10,910 nucleotides of DNA from Chloroflexia bacterium (GCA_013696525.1 JACCYK010000044.1:1-10910), one strand, 5' to 3'. Shown: positions 1 through 6,717, counted from the stretch's first letter. Notes: generated by a model from the sequence alone, not told the origin. Numbers and translations: made by a program.

Positions 1-276
1 GACGTATTCCTCACGCTCGAAAGTGGTGAGGATGATGACCCGCGTGGCGGGCGCGGCAGCGGTAATTTGCGCCGTGGCGGCGACCCCGTCCAGCTCCGGC
101 ATCTGGACATCCATCAGGACAATGTCGGGCCGCAACGCCAAGACGCGGGAAATCGCTTCCTGGCCGGTGGTCGCTTCCCCCACCACCTCGAAGCCGTCCT
201 CCAACTCGAGGATGGTGCGCAAGCCCTGCCGCATCAAGGTCTGATCCTCGGCCAGCACGATCCGGATGCTCGTCAT
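1..276 (-). CDS. NarL/LuxR-type response regulator, receiver domain only (3' part outside window)
   Basis: These 92 codons are the N-terminal receiver domain of a response regulator, the partner of the kinase just upstream. Visible receiver features are the acidic pocket E10-D11, the phospho-acceptor D56 in an 'LRPDIVLMDVQMPELDG' context, and T84/T85 after the 'RVIIL' strand. The conserved lysine and the expected C-terminal LuxR-type helix-turn-helix lie beyond the left edge, so the output domain is inferred from the kinase type and the close NarL-like match ('IRIVLAEDQTLMRQGLRTILE'). The ATG start overlaps the kinase stop by 4 nt (ATGA), implying translational coupling. The kinase would phosphorylate D56, and the regulator would then bind DNA, plausibly the dyads upstream of the export operon. 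The receiver call is firm; the exact regulon is a guess. Confidence 0.93.
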   Translation of the reverse strand, partial: MTSIRIVLAEDQTLMRQGLRTILELEDGFEVVGEATTGQEAISRVLALRPDIVLMDVQMPELDGVAATAQITAAAPATRVIILTTFEREEYV

Positions 277-1592
277 CGGGCACCCCGGTCCAGCATCAGG
301 TCACGCCGCGCTGCCGGCATCGCCTCGCCGGCGCCTGGCTCCGCCGTTGTTCCGTCGAGCGGAAACGTCGCCTCCACGATCGTGCCTCCCCCTGGCCGGG
401 GCAGAAGGCGAAGCCCGCCCCCCAGCTCCTCGGCTCGTTCCCGCATCCCGGTCAGACCGTAATGCCCGGAGCGGGCGAGCGCGGCGGGCGGCAGTCCCGT
501 CCCATCGTCCGCCACGCGGAGCACGATCGCCGCGCCCTGGCGACGCAGGCTGACGACGACGCTCCCGGCGGCGGCATGCCGCTCCACGTTTTGGAGCGCC
601 TCCAGCAGCACCGCCCACATCGCCGTCGCGATCGCCGGCGGCAGCTCCGGCACCTCGGGCGCGATCTCACTCGTCGCCACCAGCGACGTCCGCGCTTGCA
701 GCTCGGCCAGATGCTGGTGGAGATCGACCGGAACGTCCCGCGCTGGCGGGTGCCCCCGTTGGGCGATCGGCCCCCGCAGGTCATCGAGCGAGTGCCGCAG
801 ATCGACCATCGCTTGGCGGACCAGATCACGGGTGGCGCGCAGCTCGGTGACGCCCCGCGCCGGGTCGCGCGCGTAGAGTCGTTCGACGACCTCGAGTTTG
901 ACATTTACCGTGACCAGGGCATGGCCGAGGCTGTCGTGCATCTCGCGGGCCAACCGGGTCCGCTCCCGCAAGGCTGCCAGCTCATTCGCCTGGGCCGCGG
1001 CCCGGCGCAGCTCTTCGTGCGCCTGGCGCAGCTCCTCGACCAGTTGGGCCAGCCGCTCGCGCTGCCGCAGCAGCACCAGCGCCACGCCGAAGATGGAGAC
1101 CCACATCAGCACCTGCAAGACAATCGCTAAAACGGTCCCCAGATTGCCCTGGCGCACCAGACTTGGTACGTCGAAGCCGATGGCGACGACCGCGAGCAGG
1201 CCGGCGACCGGAACCGGCCAGCGGCGAAGCGGGAGGACGCTCATCACTTGGAGCGTGAGCGCGATCGCCAGTCCGAAGAAATCTCCGGAGTAAAGCCTGA
1301 GCAGGGCGAGGACGACCACGGTTTGGGCGGCGCCATAGACGGCAACCTGCCACGCCGGGGGAAACTCGGGCCCGCGGAAGACTCGGTGGAAGAGGAGGAA
1401 GAAGGTGGCGAGCAGGGCGGCCAGCCCGACCAGCGACCACCCCTGCAACGCCTCCGGCCGGTTCGCCTGGAGGCTCCAGAGGCCGAGGCCGGCGGTGAGG
1501 TAGGTGAGACCGGTCCAGAAGAGGACCACCCGCCCCTCGAACCGGCGATACGCCTCAGCCTCGTTATCGCCGCGCTGCCGGATGGCCGTCAT
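273..1592 (-). CDS. Sensor histidine kinase, HisKA_3 (DesK/NarL-partner) family
   Basis: This 439-aa membrane sensor kinase has about five hydrophobic segments in residues 22-175 with almost no extracytoplasmic domain, so it probably senses the membrane or works with the neighbouring exporter. A coiled-coil linker (about 176-212) leads to the dimerisation/phospho-acceptor helix 'LAREMHDSLGHAL', with H219 as the phosphorylated residue. The C-terminal HATPase_c domain shows the N box 'EALQNVERHA' (331-340), the G1 box 'ADDGTG' (361-366) and 'GHYGLTGMRERA' (about 377-388). The H-box form and short ATPase domain are typical of kinases paired with NarL-type regulators. It follows the ABC permease after a 148-nt gap that contains a strong hairpin, and it overlaps the regulator start by 4 nt. 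A 'TAAGGGG' tract 14-20 nt upstream is a distant ribosome-binding candidate. The stimulus is unknown; envelope stress or an antimicrobial is inferred from context. Confidence 0.95.
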   Translation of the reverse strand: MTAIRQRGDNEAEAYRRFEGRVVLFWTGLTYLTAGLGLWSLQANRPEALQGWSLVGLAALLATFFLLFHRVFRGPEFPPAWQVAVYGAAQTVVVLALLRLYSGDFFGLAIALTLQVMSVLPLRRWPVPVAGLLAVVAIGFDVPSLVRQGNLGTVLAIVLQVLMWVSIFGVALVLLRQRERLAQLVEELRQAHEELRRAAAQANELAALRERTRLAREMHDSLGHALVTVNVKLEVVERLYARDPARGVTELRATRDLVRQAMVDLRHSLDDLRGPIAQRGHPPARDVPVDLHQHLAELQARTSLVATSEIAPEVPELPPAIATAMWAVLLEALQNVERHAAAGSVVVSLRRQGAAIVLRVADDGTGLPPAALARSGHYGLTGMRERAEELGGGLRLLPRPGGGTIVEATFPLDGTTAEPGAGEAMPAARRDLMLDRGAR

Positions 1593-1694
1593 CAGCCTAC
1601 TATCAACCCCTTACCGGTCTATCCATTGCCGGATGCTGCCTGAACCCGGTAACGATGCGGTCACAGCATACCCGCATCGCCCGCCCGGCGCGGC

Positions 1695-1736
1695 GGATCC
1701 CGCCCAGGCCCCAATCGGGGAGCGTGGGCGGGATCC
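1695..1736 (-). terminator. Strong intercistronic hairpin just after the ABC-2 permease stop
   Basis: A perfect 12-bp inverted repeat (1695-1706 pairs with 1725-1736, arms GGATCCCGCCCA / TGGGCGGGATCC) encloses an 18-nt loop that itself contains CCCC-AATC-GGGG. It begins 4 nt after the permease stop. No T-run follows on the minus strand, so it is not a textbook intrinsic terminator. It could be a partial terminator or an mRNA-stabilising hairpin that sets transporter levels apart from kinase and regulator levels. Confidence 0.5.
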
Positions 1737-1740
1737 CGAT

Positions 1741-2490
1741 CTAGACGCGCGACTCCCAGCGAAACCAGCGGGCCACGACGAGTAGCGCCAGCACCCCGTA
1801 GCCAAGCAAGCCCGCCAGGTTGATCCAGACCGCGTGCAGCGCCTGATCGGAGGTCAGGATCGGCCGCAGCAGATCGACCAACAAGGCGGCGGGCGACCAT
1901 TGGGCGATGCGCTCCAGCCAATCCGGAAAGGCGTCGATCCCAATCACGAGGTTGCTCAGAAACAGGAGCGGGAAGTAGATCATGTTGCTGAGCACATTGG
2001 CCGCGCTGGCCGTCGGCGACGCGGCGGCCAGGGCCTGCCCGAGCAGGAGAAAGACCACCCCGCCCACCAACGTCACCAGCATCGCCGGGATCAGCGTGTC
2101 CCAGCCCGGCCGGACGCCGAAGACGACCATCGCCACGGTCACGATCAGCGCCGATTGCAGCATCACCAGCCCGAGCCGGACGACCGTGTAGGCGGCGACC
2201 AGATCGGTCACTGGCAAGGGAGCGGCCCGCAACCGCGGCAAGACGCCGCGATCGCGCATGGTCGCCAGCCAGGTGGCATCGCCGGCAAGCCCGGCAGTCA
2301 TGATGTTCATCACCAGAACGCCGGCCATCAACCAGGCCGCGACCACCCCCGGCGCCGCGCCAGAACCAAGGTTCGCCGCTCCCAAAACCAGCAGCAAGCC
2401 GATCGGGAACACGAAATACCAGAACAGTGCTTCCCGGTCTCGGAGATTCATCAGTCCGAACATTCGGGTCAATATCGCAAACCGTCGCAT
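1741..2490 (-). CDS. ABC-2 type transporter permease
   Basis: This 249-aa integral membrane protein forms the transmembrane half of an ABC exporter with the ATPase encoded just upstream. About six hydrophobic segments can be seen (residues near 22-40, 50-70, 101-124, 132-152, 166-186 and 222-242). The order is usual for ABC-2 permeases: an amphipathic N-terminus ending 'REALFWYFVFPI', a cytoplasmic 'MRDRGVLPRLRAAPLP' loop (78-93), and the 'NVLSNMIYFPLLFLSNLVIGIDAFPDWL' region (165-192) that is typical of drug or lipid exporters of the DrrB/YadH kind. Length is normal. The start is supported by an AGAGGAGA ribosome site 5 nt upstream (2496-2503). It sits 48 nt after the ATPase stop, in the same operon. 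The substrate cannot be read from sequence; a drug, peptide antibiotic or lipid is likely given the linked two-component system. Confidence 0.93.
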   Translation of the reverse strand: MRRFAILTRMFGLMNLRDREALFWYFVFPIGLLLVLGAANLGSGAAPGVVAAWLMAGVLVMNIMTAGLAGDATWLATMRDRGVLPRLRAAPLPVTDLVAAYTVVRLGLVMLQSALIVTVAMVVFGVRPGWDTLIPAMLVTLVGGVVFLLLGQALAAASPTASAANVLSNMIYFPLLFLSNLVIGIDAFPDWLERIAQWSPAALLVDLLRPILTSDQALHAVWINLAGLLGYGVLALLVVARWFRWESRV

Positions 2491-2538
2491 CGTCGTCTCC
2501 TCTGGTTTCGATTCATTCGCAACGTGACCGGGCAGACG

Positions 2539-3339
2539 TTACGCCGCGTCCGCCACGTAATCCTCGGCTGGCTCCGCCAACCGGCGGCCCGCCAGGGCCA
2601 GGAACACATCTTCCAAGTTCGGCTCGCGCCGGGCGGCCTCGGCGGCGGCCAGCGGCGGCGCGTGGCGTTCGATCAGCGCCGCCGGCGTCCCCAGCGCAAC
2701 CAGCCGGCCGGCGTCGATTATGCCGACCCGGTCGCAGAGCACCTGGGCCTCTTCCATGGAATGGGTCGTGAGGAGGACGGTTCGCCCTTCGTCCCGCAGC
2801 CGCTCGATGGCGCCCCAGACCCCGCGCTTCGCCTGGGGATCGAGCCCGGTCGTCGGCTCGTCCAACAGCACGATCGTCGGGCTGTTGACGACCGCCAGGG
2901 CCAGCGCCAGCCGTTGTTGCTGGCCGCCCGAGAGCTGGCCGGGCCGGGCCTCCGCCTTGGACTCCAAGCCGAAGCGCGCCAAGAGTGCCGCGATCTCTTG
3001 TGGGGATGGAAACTGCTCATACAGCGCGGCAAACAGCGCGACCATCTCCTTGACGCGCAGCATCGGGAAGAACGCCGTTTTCTGCAATTGGACCCCGAGC
3101 CGGCGTTTGACAGCAAACGGCTCCCGCGCCACATCGAGGCCATCGACCAGGATGGTGCCGGCGTTTGGCCGGCGCAAGCCCTGGATTGCGGCCAAGATCG
3201 TCGTTTTGCCGGCGCCGTTGGGGCCTAGCAGGCCAAAGACCTCGCCCCGGCGAATCTCGAGACTGAGCCCATCGACGACCGTGTGGTTGCCGAACTTAAC
3301 TCGTAGATCCTGTATGTCGATCATGACGTCGTGTGTCAC
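2539..3339 (-). CDS. ABC-2 exporter ATP-binding protein
   Basis: This 266-aa cytoplasmic ATPase powers the neighbouring permease. Motifs in order are Walker A GPNGAGKTT (39-47), Q-loop near Q86, signature LSGGQQQR (136-143), Walker B IVLLDEP (156-162), D-loop 'TTGLDP', and the H-loop His at 193 in 'LLTTHSMEEA'. The 'EDVFLALAGRRL' ending (243-254) is typical of the DrrA/CcmA-like exporter class, DRA family. The chosen start is a GTG, because GGAGAGGG lies 7 nt upstream (3347-3354). An in-frame ATG at codon 6 lacks such a site. It is the first gene of the putative operon ATPase, permease, kinase, regulator. Its upstream region carries two dyads suited to regulator binding. The drug- or lipid-export role is inferred from family and context. 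Confidence 0.95.
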   Translation of the reverse strand: MTHDVMIDIQDLRVKFGNHTVVDGLSLEIRRGEVFGLLGPNGAGKTTILAAIQGLRRPNAGTILVDGLDVAREPFAVKRRLGVQLQKTAFFPMLRVKEMVALFAALYEQFPSPQEIAALLARFGLESKAEARPGQLSGGQQQRLALALAVVNSPTIVLLDEPTTGLDPQAKRGVWGAIERLRDEGRTVLLTTHSMEEAQVLCDRVGIIDAGRLVALGTPAALIERHAPPLAAAEAARREPNLEDVFLALAGRRLAEPAEDYVADAA

Positions 3340-3362
3340 TGCCGTGCCCTCTCCGTGTGTTA

Positions 3363-3382
3363 GGGAAACCGTGTGGTTTCCC
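3363..3382. promoter_or_regulatory. Perfect 8-4-8 palindrome upstream of the exporter operon
   Basis: GGGAAACC and GGTTTCCC arms (3363-3370, 3375-3382) flank a GTGT spacer. The site lies 23-43 nt upstream of the GTG start of the exporter ATPase, just beyond its ribosome-binding site. It could be an operator for a dimeric regulator or, as RNA, a 5'-UTR hairpin. On the minus strand it is preceded by further G/C-rich partial repeats (CGCTA-TCAATC-TAGCG, 3384-3399). No T-run follows it, so a terminator is less likely. Confidence 0.5.
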
Positions 3383-3444
3383 CCGCTATCAATCTAGCGA
3401 TCGCGGGGACGGCCCAACAGTGCCGGACGGCATTCCATCCGGGA

Positions 3445-3456
3445 TGACTTTCGTCA
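3445..3456. promoter_or_regulatory. TGAC-N4-GTCA dyad, candidate response-regulator operator
   Basis: TGACTTTCGTCA is a 4-4-4 inverted repeat about 105-117 nt upstream of the exporter ATPase start. Short dyads of this size suit dimeric NarL-type regulators, and the operon encodes one. A weak promoter could lie between this site and the gene (TTGGGC, 15 nt, TAGATT on the minus strand, about 3393-3418). Assignment to the regulator is inference. Confidence 0.3.
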
Positions 3457-3582
3457 CTCCATTCAGCGGGTGGCCGCTCGCCCCGAGGGACAACGAGCGA
3501 TAGCGGCGTGACCCGGAAGCGGGCCGAGCGGCTAGAGGCGCCACGTTTCGAGACAGCGGCGACGCCGAATGCACGGGGCGGC

Positions 3583-4971
3583 TCAGCCGGCCGGCTCGCT
3601 CGCGGCGTTCGCCCGCGCGGACCGGTCCGGCACCGTGCGTAAGACCAGCCAGCCGGCGATGCCGGCAATCAGCGACCCGGCGAGAATGCCGAGCTTGGCC
3701 GCGTTCGTGAGCTCAATCGAGGTGAAGGCGAGTCCGGTAATGAAGATGGACATCGTGAAGCCGATCCCGGCCAGCAGGCCGAGCCCCCCGATCTGTCGCC
3801 AGGTGACTTCGGCCGGGAGGCTGCTTAGGCGAAGGCGAACCACCAACCAGGTCGCCGCGATGATGCCGACCGGCTTGCCGAGCACGAGCCCGCCAACGAT
3901 CCCCAGGAGGATTGGGTCCGTCACCGCGGCGCTCAGGTCGGCTGGCAACGTCACCCCCGCGTTCGCCAGCGCAAACAGCGGCACAATACCGTAGGCAACC
4001 CAGGGATTGAGGCCATGCTCGAGCTGTTGCAACGGGGTCTCAGCCCGCGACGCCGAATCGTTCAGGCGGTGAATGATGGTCTGCTGGGCGTGATTGCTGA
4101 GCACCGATGCCGCCGGGCTGCTCGCCTCCGCCAGATCATCCAGCAGCCGCCGCCCCTCACTCACCAACTCCAACGGGTGAATCCAGGTCCGCACCGGGAT
4201 CATGAACGCGACGAGGACACCGGCCACCGTGGCATGGACGCCGGAGGCAAAGACCGCCAGCCAGACGCCGACCCCGAGCACGGCATAGACCGCCGGCTGG
4301 CGAACGCCGGCCCGGTTGGCCACGAATAGGGCCACGAGGAGAGCGGCTGCCGCGAGCAATGGCGTCACCTCCATGCCGCCGGTGTAGACGAGGGCAATGA
4401 CCAGGACCGCGCCGATATCGTCGATGATCGCCAGGGCGGTCAGGAAGATCCGCGCCCCGATCGGGATTCGGTCGCCGATCACCGCCAGCACGCCGAGCGC
4501 GAACGCGATATCGGTCGCCATCGGAATCGCCCAACCGTTGCTCCCCGCTGCCCCGGCGTTGAAGAAGACATAGATCAGGGCCGGGACCACCATTCCACCC
4601 AGCGCCGCCGCGATCGGTAGCGTGGCGCCGCGCCGGGTGCTCAGCTCCCCGACCAGGATCTCCCGCTTGATCTCGAGCCCGACCACGAAGAAGAAGAGGG
4701 CCATCAGGCCGTCGTTGATCCAATCCCGCAGGGAGTGGACCAACTCGACCGTGCCGATCGTGATGCTGGCGTCCAGGTTCCACAGCCGGGTGTAGCCGTC
4801 CGCCCACGGCGAATTGGCCCAGACCAGCGCCACCACCGTCGCCAGCAGCAACAGAATACCGCCCGACACCTGATCGGCCACGAAGGACCGAAACGGCGAC
4901 AGCGCCCGGTACAGCGGTAGCCCGCGATTAGTCGTCTCTAGCAGAACGGAGTCATCGAGCGGTTGCGGCAC
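3583..4971 (-). CDS. nhaA: Na+/H+ antiporter NhaA
   Basis: This 462-aa inner-membrane antiporter exchanges cytoplasmic Na+ (or Li+) for external H+. It matches NhaA along its length: 'ALSPFRSF...SGGILLLLATVVALVWANSPW' (23-56), the pH-sensing stretch 'GLEIKREIL' (98-106), 'ATDIAFALG' (152-160), the cation-binding Asp pair D184-D185 in 'AIIDDIGAV', and the lysine K366 in 'LGKPVGI'. These correspond to T132/D133, D163/D164 and K300 of the E. coli protein. The cytoplasmic loop at 270-325 is longer than in E. coli, as is common in GC-rich phyla. I start at GTG 4971 because AAGGAG (4979-4984) sits 7 nt upstream. The longer open frame to 5205 would read through the structured leader and has no conserved N-terminus. 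The gene has its own leader RNA, shared in kind with the next transporter upstream. Expression is probably cation- or pH-responsive. Confidence 0.96.
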   Translation of the reverse strand: MPQPLDDSVLLETTNRGLPLYRALSPFRSFVADQVSGGILLLLATVVALVWANSPWADGYTRLWNLDASITIGTVELVHSLRDWINDGLMALFFFVVGLEIKREILVGELSTRRGATLPIAAALGGMVVPALIYVFFNAGAAGSNGWAIPMATDIAFALGVLAVIGDRIPIGARIFLTALAIIDDIGAVLVIALVYTGGMEVTPLLAAAALLVALFVANRAGVRQPAVYAVLGVGVWLAVFASGVHATVAGVLVAFMIPVRTWIHPLELVSEGRRLLDDLAEASSPAASVLSNHAQQTIIHRLNDSASRAETPLQQLEHGLNPWVAYGIVPLFALANAGVTLPADLSAAVTDPILLGIVGGLVLGKPVGIIAATWLVVRLRLSSLPAEVTWRQIGGLGLLAGIGFTMSIFITGLAFTSIELTNAAKLGILAGSLIAGIAGWLVLRTVPDRSARANAASEPAG

Positions 4972-5000
4972 GCGGGCGCTCCTTGGACGTGGACACAATA

Positions 5001-5081
5001 CAAAAGGACGTACCAAAATGGCAGTCCCCTCCGTCAGCCAGGTGGATACGGGGAACCTGGCATCCCCATCGGCGTCGCGCC
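5001..5081 (-). promoter_or_regulatory. Structured leader RNA (riboswitch-like), copy A, upstream of nhaA
   Basis: Read on the minus strand 5' to 3': a short hairpin GGCG-CGA-CGCC (5081-5071); a G4 tract (5067-5064); a 7-bp stem GCCAGGT/ACCTGGC (5061-5055 with 5043-5037) with the 11-nt loop TCCCCGTATCC; TGACGGA; GGGGACTGCCA; a hairpin GGAC...GTCC (5027-5006); and TTTTG (5005-5001). The core from the G4 tract to ACTGCCA aligns without gaps to the element at 6624-6705 (38 of 49 identical). The nhaA ribosome site is 17 nt after TTTTG. A cis-acting cation or pH sensor is inferred. Na+-I (former DUF1646) and Li+-I (former nhaA-I) classes are candidates by context only. Confidence 0.75.
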
Positions 5082-5092
5082 AACTGAGCGGA

Positions 5093-5101
5093 AGGATACC
5101 A
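5093..5101 (-). promoter_or_regulatory. Candidate extended -10 promoter for the nhaA leader
   Basis: TGGTATCCT on the minus strand fits an extended -10 (TGnTAnnnT). No good -35 is seen. The start point would be near 5086, a few bases before the first hairpin of leader copy A. This matches the promoter-to-leader spacing of copy B. Confidence 0.4.
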
Positions 5102-5235
5102 GGTCGGCGTGTCGGATCGCGATTTCGGTCGTGAGCAACCGAATTCCAATCAATACTCCGCCGCCAAGGGGGCGGGCCAGGGCCGAGGGCACCCCATCCC
5201 CGCACCCGCCAGTCCGCCGTTTATCGGCAAGCAAC

Positions 5236-5248
5236 TGCCCGCGGGGCA
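5236..5248 (-). terminator. Short hairpin after the ArsB/NhaD-type transporter stop
   Basis: TGCCC-GCG-GGGCA (5-bp stem) begins 4 nt beyond the transporter stop on the minus strand. There is no T-run after it, so it is at best a weak terminator or a 3' stabilising hairpin. The rest of 5102-5235 holds no gene I can support; a TTCGGT-N8-ACCGAA inverted repeat lies at 5124-5143. Confidence 0.25.
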
Positions 5249-5251
5249 CGG

Positions 5252-6577
5252 CTAGAACGCGAAGTAGCGTAACCAGACGTAGAGACTGGCCACCACCAGG
5301 CTGACCAAGGCGAACGGCAACCCCACCCGGGTGAAGCCCCAAAACCCGATCGGCTCGCCCCGGCGCTCGGCAATCCCCACCGCCACCACGTTGGCCGAGG
5401 CCCCGACCATCGAGCCGTTCCCGCCGAGACACGCCCCGAGCGCCAGCGCCCACCACAGCGGCGCCACCGAGGCATGGGTCGCCAGTGCGGCGTCATCCAG
5501 GCCGGCCAGGTCCGGGAAGAGGAGCCTCGCCACCGAGAACGTGAGCGGAATCAAGGTCGCCACGGCGGGAATGTTGTCGACGATCGCCGAGGTGATGCCG
5601 GCGAACCAGAGGAGCACGAGGGCGGTCACCAGGATGTTGCCGCCGGTGAGGTCGACCGCGCCCCGCGCGATCCGATCCAGCAACCCGATCTCCTCGATCC
5701 CGCCAACAACGATGAAGAGCCCGATAAAGAAGAAGATTGTCGGCCATTCCACCTCGGCGAGCACGTCGTGGAGATCAACCCGGCTGAGCAGGAGCAGCAA
5801 GATGGCGCCGAACATCGCGATCGTGCCGGCCTGATAGTGGAGCGCGCCGTGCAGGATGAACCCCAGGATCGTCAGGCCCAGCACAATCAGCGCCCGGCGC
5901 AACAGGCGCCGATCACCGAGATGGACATTGGCTTCGGCCTGCCGCAACGCCTGCCTGGCCTCCGCCGTCGGCACCCCGAGGCGGTCGTTGCCCCGGTAGA
6001 TGAACCAGAATCCACCAAGCATCAGCACCAGCAAGACAAGGACCACGGGCCCGAGATTGGCGAGAAAATCGAGAAAGGTGAGACCGGTAGCGCTACCAAT
6101 CAAAATGTTGGGCGGATCGCCGATGAGGGTAGCGGTGCCTCCGATGTTACTGGCGATGACCTCGGTAATCATGAACGGCCGCGGGTCGAGCCCGAGATCG
6201 TCACAGATGGCGATGGTGACCGGCACAATCAGCAGGATCGTGGTCACGTTGTCGAGAAAGGCGGAGCCGACGGCGGTAAAGAGCGTGAAGCCGACAAGCA
6301 ACCGCCACGGGTCACCCTTGACGGCGATGGCGGTTTTCCAGCCAGCGTAGCGGAAGATGCCGGTCCGCTTCAACACGTTGACGATGATCATCATCCCGAC
6401 CAGGAGGACGATGGTATTGGCATCGATCGCCTCCAGCGCCTGCTGCTGGTTCAGCACGCCGAAGGCGATCATCAAGCTGCCGCCGGCCAACGCCACAACC
6501 GTCCGGTCGAGCCGCTCACTGATGATGACCGCGTAGGTGATCAGAAAAATCGTCGTGGCGACCGTGATCTCCGTCAT
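5252..6577 (-). CDS. ArsB/NhaD-type ion transporter (probable Na+/H+ antiporter)
   Basis: This 441-aa polytopic membrane protein belongs to the ion-transporter superfamily (ArsB, NhaD, CitM, SLC13). It has the two inverted pseudo-repeats of the fold, each with a re-entrant hairpin: 'SAFLDNVTT' (105-113) followed by 'ASNIGGTATLIGDPPN' (142-157), and 'SAIVDNIPA' (330-338) followed by 'LGGNGSMVGASAN' (384-396). About 11-12 hydrophobic segments are present. Family members move Na+/H+, arsenite or dicarboxylates. I favour Na+/H+ because the gene neighbours nhaA and carries the same leader RNA; no ars genes are present. I start at ATG 6577 ('MTEITVATTIF'). The open frame continues to 6655 but its N-terminus is Arg/Gly-rich and overlaps the leader. 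The ribosome site is diffuse (GAGGGAAGTGGGGGG just upstream). Confidence 0.9.
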   Translation of the reverse strand: MTEITVATTIFLITYAVIISERLDRTVVALAGGSLMIAFGVLNQQQALEAIDANTIVLLVGMMIIVNVLKRTGIFRYAGWKTAIAVKGDPWRLLVGFTLFTAVGSAFLDNVTTILLIVPVTIAICDDLGLDPRPFMITEVIASNIGGTATLIGDPPNILIGSATGLTFLDFLANLGPVVLVLLVLMLGGFWFIYRGNDRLGVPTAEARQALRQAEANVHLGDRRLLRRALIVLGLTILGFILHGALHYQAGTIAMFGAILLLLLSRVDLHDVLAEVEWPTIFFFIGLFIVVGGIEEIGLLDRIARGAVDLTGGNILVTALVLLWFAGITSAIVDNIPAVATLIPLTFSVARLLFPDLAGLDDAALATHASVAPLWWALALGACLGGNGSMVGASANVVAVGIAERRGEPIGFWGFTRVGLPFALVSLVVASLYVWLRYFAF

Positions 6578-6623
6578 ACCCCCCACTTCCCTCGCGCGGC
6601 GGTCCGGCCGGCGGCATGCACAG

Positions 6624-6705
6624 CAAAAGGGACCGCCACTGGCAGTCCCCCCCATCAGCCGCGCGGGTACGGGGTACGCGGCGCCCCCGGCGCTGCCTCA
6701 GCGCC
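6624..6705 (-). promoter_or_regulatory. Structured leader RNA (riboswitch-like), copy B, upstream of ArsB/NhaD-type gene
   Basis: Minus strand order: perfect 7-bp hairpin GGCGCTG-AGG-CAGCGCC (6705-6689); GGGGGC (6688-6683); stem GCCGCG/CGCGGC (6682-6677 with 6663-6658) with loop TACCCCGTACCCG; TGATGGG; GGGGACTGCCA; a GC-rich hairpin GGGAC...GTCCC (6649-6629, loop AGT); TTTTG (6628-6624). Compared with copy A, stem pairs change together (A-U to G-C, G-C to C-G), while the loop CCCCGTA, the TGA, and GGGGACTGCCA are unchanged. The last hairpin plus T4 could terminate transcription. A long 46-nt stretch then leads to the start codon. Confidence 0.75.
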
Positions 6706-6717
6706 CATGCACCCGCG

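Noticed and set aside
1834..3228. 464-codon open frame on the plus strand
   Set aside because: It is antisense to the ABC-2 permease and ATPase, is rich in Gln/Arg/His/Gly, has no family motif, and arises from the codon bias of GC-rich genes.
3585..3596. AGCCGGCCGGCT palindrome at the nhaA 3' end
   Set aside because: It lies within the last codons and the stop of nhaA, and similar GCCGGC runs recur at other gene ends in this GC-rich DNA, so chance is likely.
4972..5205. 78-residue N-terminal extension of NhaA
   Set aside because: It would read through the structured leader, has no conserved sequence, and a GTG with AAGGAG at the right distance lies at 4971.
6578..6655. 26-residue N-terminal extension of the ArsB/NhaD-type protein
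   Set aside because: The residues are Arg/Gly/Cys-rich, overlap the leader RNA, and precede a natural membrane-protein start at 6577.
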